This document shows positions 8,501 through 10,575 of a DNA stretch of 10,575 nt, one piece after another. Every line of letters begins with the position of its first letter. Within the stretch, counting starts at the first letter, position 1. Under the pieces are notes generated by a model. It had not been told where the DNA came from, did not search any database, and worked only from the letters and a program-made list of their open reading frames with translations. This DNA is from Bacteroidota bacterium (GTDB lineage Bacteria > Bacteroidota > Bacteroidia > Chitinophagales > Chitinophagaceae). The position numbers were made by a program, and so were the translations under genes. The DNA lies in assembly GCA_023423285.1 (NCBI GenBank), contig JAFAFV010000085.1, positions 1-10,575 on the forward strand, written 5' to 3'.

Positions 8501-8714
8501 GAATTTAATCGCTGCAAAAACCTTTGACCTCGTGATCAACATCCCCAAAGATGTAAGTTCACGCGAACTGGCCAACGATTATACCATTCGCCGTGCATCG
8601 GTAGATTACAACATACCGTTATTGACAAATGCTCGGTTGGCAGCAGCTTTTATAACTGCGTTTTGCACGCTTGAGGTGGATGACCTGAAGATCAAAAGCT
8701 GGGATGAATACTAA
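5502..8714 (+). CDS. carB: carbamoyl-phosphate synthase large subunit
   Basis: This 1070-residue protein (E. coli CarB has 1073) makes carbamoyl phosphate from bicarbonate, ammonia and two ATP for pyrimidine and arginine synthesis. The N-terminal carboxyphosphate half starts with LLLGSGALKIGQAGEFDYSG (9-28); metal ligands Gln280, Glu294 and Asn296 are present. The oligomerisation region follows. The carbamoyl-phosphate half restarts with LGSGAYRIGSSVEFDWC near 563 and keeps Gln827, Glu839 and Asn841. The C-terminal MGS-like allosteric domain carries ATRGT (970-974), Trp990 and DLVINIP from 1009. The ATG at 5502 puts the first Rossmann strand at the usual distance from the N-terminus. A longer frame back to about 5355 has no ATG start and encodes unlike residues. 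Sequence signatures are much closer to eukaryotic CAD/CPS1 than to E. coli. The glutaminase partner carA is not in the window, so the genes are probably unlinked. The 3' end overlaps the convergent thioredoxin gene by 23 bases. Confidence 0.97.
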   Translation: MDQSIKKVLLLGSGALKIGQAGEFDYSGSQALKALREEGIYTILINPNIATIQTSQGVADKVYFLPVTPQFVERVIEKEKPDGILLAFGGQTALNCGTELYLSGTLKKHGVKVLGTSVEAIMITEDRDLFVKKLDEIQVKTPVSQAVGSVEEAIEVANRIGYPIMVRSAYALGGLGSGITNNEEEFVKLCTSSLSYSKQILVEESLKGWKEIEFEVIRDKNDHCFTVVPMENFDPLGIHTGESIVVAPIITLSKEQVQLLEDVARQTVRHIGIVGECNIQYAFNAATNDYRIIEINARLSRSSALASKASGYPLAFVATKLALGYSLDQIGEMGTPNSAYVAPSVDYMIAKIPRWDLTKFEGVSREIGSSMKSVGEIMSIGHSFEEIIQKGLRMIGQGMHGFVGNNDLHFDNLDEALSNPTDLRIFAIAEAFEKGYTVDQVEALTKIDKWFLQKLENIVTFSKKLATYKTIEELPDDVLQLAKQLGFSDFQIVRFVEDPGGNQQEEMWRLREHRKEKNILPAVRRINTVASEDPEKTNYLYFTYDDQPSFKPAISDKEAIIVLGSGAYRIGSSVEFDWCSVNAVQTARELGYESVMINYNPETVSTDYDMCDRLYFDELSFERVMDVIDLETPKGVIVSMGGQIPNNLAIKLHKRNVPILGTSAVSIDRAENRHKFSAMLDQLGIDQPRWKELTNFDDIDAFISDVGFPVLIRPSYVLSGAAMNVCYTKEQVHKFLTIAANVSKEHPVVVSSFLENAKEIEMDAVAKNGEIIEYAISEHVEFAGVHSGDATLVFPAQRVYLETMRRIKKVSRQIASELNITGPFNIQFLATNNEIKVIECNLRASRSFPFVSKVVKRNFIEMATRAMLDAPYDKPDSSAFELEHVGVKASQFSFSRLQNADPILGVDMSSTGEVGCIGDDFSEALLKALLSVGYTIPKKSVMISSGESKSKVDLLEACKLLQEKRYKIYATRGTQKFLEDNGVQATAVMWPDELGEMNVKNLIAAKTFDLVINIPKDVSSRELANDYTIRRASVDYNIPLLTNARLAAAFITAFCTLEVDDLKIKSWDEY

Positions 8715-9213
8715 AGCGATGTGGGGATGAAGTGCTGTCAGGCGTTTTCTGTAAATGCCTGATGCCTTTAAGCAACTCCTGTATTGCAGCTGGTGTCAGC
8801 ACTTCACTTCTTCTGAAAACAACCTGATATTCCTTGTTTAATACAATCCAGGTAGGAAAAGCTGTATTTTCTGAACCATTCAGCGCTACGGCAAGTTCGT
8901 GAATACCGGATGACATGCCGGCTGGTGTATAGTAAAATTTTTTTTGGTGAAATGTGACGGGGTCTTTTCTTTCTGCATCAAAAACAATATAGTAAAAACT
9001 GTCGGCCTGTTTTAAGAAAGATCTGTTCTTCCTCAGTTGATGCTTCTGCATCTGGCAATATTTGCACCACTCTGTTGAAAGCAGTATAAGAACAGGCTTT
9101 TTCTCAATGAGCATTAGGCTGTCCAATTGTTCAATCGGTATTAAATTTGTTTGGGTAGCAACAGCGCTGTTTAAACAAAAAACCATTATTAAAACCAATT
9201 TAGTTTTTTTCAT
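8692..9213 (-). CDS. exported thioredoxin-fold protein (WCKYC)
   Basis: A 173-residue protein with a Sec signal peptide: MKKTK, a hydrophobic stretch to about residue 16, and a plausible signal peptidase I site after AVA at 17-19. The mature part shows a thioredoxin-like fold. VLILLSTEWCKYC (41-53) has the redox-active CxxC at Cys50/Cys53 after a beta strand, and AFPTWIVL has the cis-proline at Pro120. Between them is a helical insert with KKFYYTP. It resembles the small periplasmic thioredoxin-family or DUF255-type proteins of Bacteroidota, which reduce or oxidise envelope cysteines; the real partner is unknown. It begins 16 bases after the TonB-dependent receptor on the same strand, so co-transcription is likely. 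The hydrophilic tail (TPDSTSSPHRFSIHPSF) extends past the fold, and its last codons overlap the carB 3' end. Cys13 is preceded by Phe, so it is not a lipobox. Confidence 0.82.
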   Translation of the reverse strand: MKKTKLVLIMVFCLNSAVATQTNLIPIEQLDSLMLIEKKPVLILLSTEWCKYCQMQKHQLRKNRSFLKQADSFYYIVFDAERKDPVTFHQKKFYYTPAGMSSGIHELAVALNGSENTAFPTWIVLNKEYQVVFRRSEVLTPAAIQELLKGIRHLQKTPDSTSSPHRFSIHPSF

Positions 9214-9229
9214 GGTGCATTTTATGTTA

Positions 9230-10575
9230 TTAAAACAAATTGTAGCGTAAGCCTAAGAAGCCTCTCATTCCCTGGTTGGGCGCATACATATAAGTTGGGT
9301 CAAAAGTAAGTCCATATGGATTTTCCGGCGTTATCATCGGTTGACCCTCTGCGTCAAACTGAACATTCTTATCAAACGGATCATGGGCTCTTGCAATGAG
9401 AAATGGTACACTTTTAGCTGGCGTCCAGTTGAAAAGGTTTTTGATGCCGCCGTAAATTTCAACATACTTTCCCACTTTTTTTGTCAGTTGAATGTTCTGA
9501 ATACTCCACCAGGGAGAATATTCGTCGCGGGGATCATTTTCGTTTAACAATGGTAAACGCATGGGGCCATAAATATTTCCTGTATAATCAACAGTAAGAC
9601 CAATGTTAGAAAACGCATAGCCGGCATTCCAGGTGGCGCTTAATTTTTCTGTAAAGAGTTGCTCTGTTTTAATGCCTTCTTCTTTGCTGTAAACATTCAT
9701 GGCGGTGGCGCCGGCAAGTATTTTCAATCCCATCGGAAAAACAATATCCATGTTTAATGAAATGCCCTGAGACACAGCGTGACCACTTAAGTTGTCATAG
9801 ATAATTTTGTTTGGATCGCTGTCGTAGTTGGCTATGATTTTGTTATTGAAATAAGTGTAGAAGGCAGTTGCATCCAAACCGATGAATGCGTATCCTGCTG
9901 AAAATTTCTTTACAAAATTCAGATTGCCATTCCAGGATGTTTCCGGTTCAAGATTGCTGATGAAAACCACTTCCCTGGCGCCGGTTAAAGCAGCATGATC
10001 TTCTGTAAAAACATTTGCTACGCGATAGCCGTTGCCAAAGCCCAGGCGTAATTCATTATTTTTATTTTTTGAGTTCCATTTGTAATTGATACGCGGTGTA
10101 AGAATGCTGCCGTGCAGCGAGTGATGGTCATAGCGCATGCCCAGCAATAGTTTATTGTTATCATTCATTGATATTTCATCCTGTACAAAAACGCCCGGGA
10201 GGCCTGTATAGGAAGGCTGGTTGACTTGCTCATTTACACCACTGGCAGTGGCTGGTGTATTATCATCGTAATAAGTATGCCGGTAGGTAAGACCGGTTAA
10301 AAGATCATGTTTTCCCAAAGTTTTAAACCAGGTAAGCTGGCCAAAAATTATTTTCTGTTTGGCTATATAAGGTGTAGTTCCGTAAACTGAGTTTTGGTTA
10401 TGTCCGTTGGCGCTGAACTGAAATAAAACTCTTTCCTTAACAGGTAGTTGGTAAGTTCCAAACAATTCCCAGCGGCTGGTATAAATGCTTTCTCCATACA
10501 CTTCATCGCCGCCCCTGTATTTCTTTTCCCAGTTCATTTCTCCGCCCCAGCGGTCTTCATACACATACCTTCCGG
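9230..10575 (-). CDS. TonB-dependent outer-membrane receptor, C-terminal barrel (5' truncated by window)
   Basis: The frame is open to the window edge, giving 447 C-terminal residues; the signal peptide, any carboxypeptidase-like domain and the plug are off the window. The visible part is a series of amphipathic beta strands with charged or polar extracellular loops, ending in RYNLF with the terminal Phe expected for BAM-inserted barrels. Typical landmarks are GVFVQDEIS, LLLGMRYDHHSLHGSILTPR, LRLGFGNGYRVANVFTED, LEPETSWNGNLNF and GGIKNLFNWTP close to the end. These fit the siderophore/cobalamin-type receptors rather than SusC-like glycan importers; no SusD gene adjoins. It would import a bulky or scarce ligand using TonB energy. 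The substrate cannot be read from this part. The downstream exported thioredoxin gene hints at a metal, haem or redox-linked ligand, which is inference. The GTG at 10564 is internal and not the real start. Confidence 0.88.
   Translation of the reverse strand, partial: GRYVYEDRWGGEMNWEKKYRGGDEVYGESIYTSRWELFGTYQLPVKERVLFQFSANGHNQNSVYGTTPYIAKQKIIFGQLTWFKTLGKHDLLTGLTYRHTYYDDNTPATASGVNEQVNQPSYTGLPGVFVQDEISMNDNNKLLLGMRYDHHSLHGSILTPRINYKWNSKNKNNELRLGFGNGYRVANVFTEDHAALTGAREVVFISNLEPETSWNGNLNFVKKFSAGYAFIGLDATAFYTYFNNKIIANYDSDPNKIIYDNLSGHAVSQGISLNMDIVFPMGLKILAGATAMNVYSKEEGIKTEQLFTEKLSATWNAGYAFSNIGLTVDYTGNIYGPMRLPLLNENDPRDEYSPWWSIQNIQLTKKVGKYVEIYGGIKNLFNWTPAKSVPFLIARAHDPFDKNVQFDAEGQPMITPENPYGLTFDPTYMYAPNQGMRGFLGLRYNLF

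Noticed and set aside
9155..9213. Lipoprotein signal (lipobox) on the thioredoxin-fold protein because of Cys13
   Set aside because: The residue before the Cys is Phe, which does not fit a lipobox; an AVA signal peptidase I site fits better.
1..10575. Defence island, phage, transposon or CRISPR signatures
   Set aside because: No integrase, transposase, repeat-spacer pattern, terminal inverted repeats or defence-type domains were found; the genes look like chromosomal housekeeping and envelope functions.

Overview
The window looks like ordinary chromosomal DNA from a Bacteroidota bacterium, probably a Chitinophagaceae-like lineage. The basis is a large secreted protein ending in a type IX secretion (T9SS) sorting domain, a TonB-dependent outer-membrane receptor, A/T-rich leaders without clear Shine-Dalgarno sequences, and a carB of a divergent type. 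I see no mobile element, CRISPR array, tRNA or rRNA. The taxonomic call is inference from protein style.

Left part (1-3466, + strand): the 3' portion of a very large surface or secreted protein that resembles the C25-peptidase/PorU2-like T9SS proteins; its N-terminal part, including any peptidase domain, lies outside the window. It is followed after 19 bases by a family 2 glycosyltransferase, so the two probably share a transcript.

Middle part (3467-8714, + strand): a PLP-dependent beta-eliminating lyase of the tryptophanase/tyrosine phenol-lyase family, closer in its specificity residues to tyrosine phenol-lyase but with several PLP-pocket substitutions. A 379-base non-coding stretch with several inverted repeats follows, then a full-length carB (large subunit of carbamoyl-phosphate synthetase) that reads strikingly like the eukaryotic CAD/CPS1 enzymes. 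No carA is present in the window.

Right part (8692-10575, - strand): a TonB-dependent receptor, cut by the window edge, followed after 16 bases by a small exported thioredoxin-fold protein with a WCKYC motif. They look like an operon devoted to uptake and/or redox work at the cell envelope. The 3' end of the thioredoxin gene overlaps the 3' end of carB by 23 bases in convergent orientation.

No clearly new multi-gene system is visible. The items most worth a second look are the altered active site of the lyase, the eukaryote-like CarB with a CPS1-like allosteric domain, and the structured leader in front of carB.
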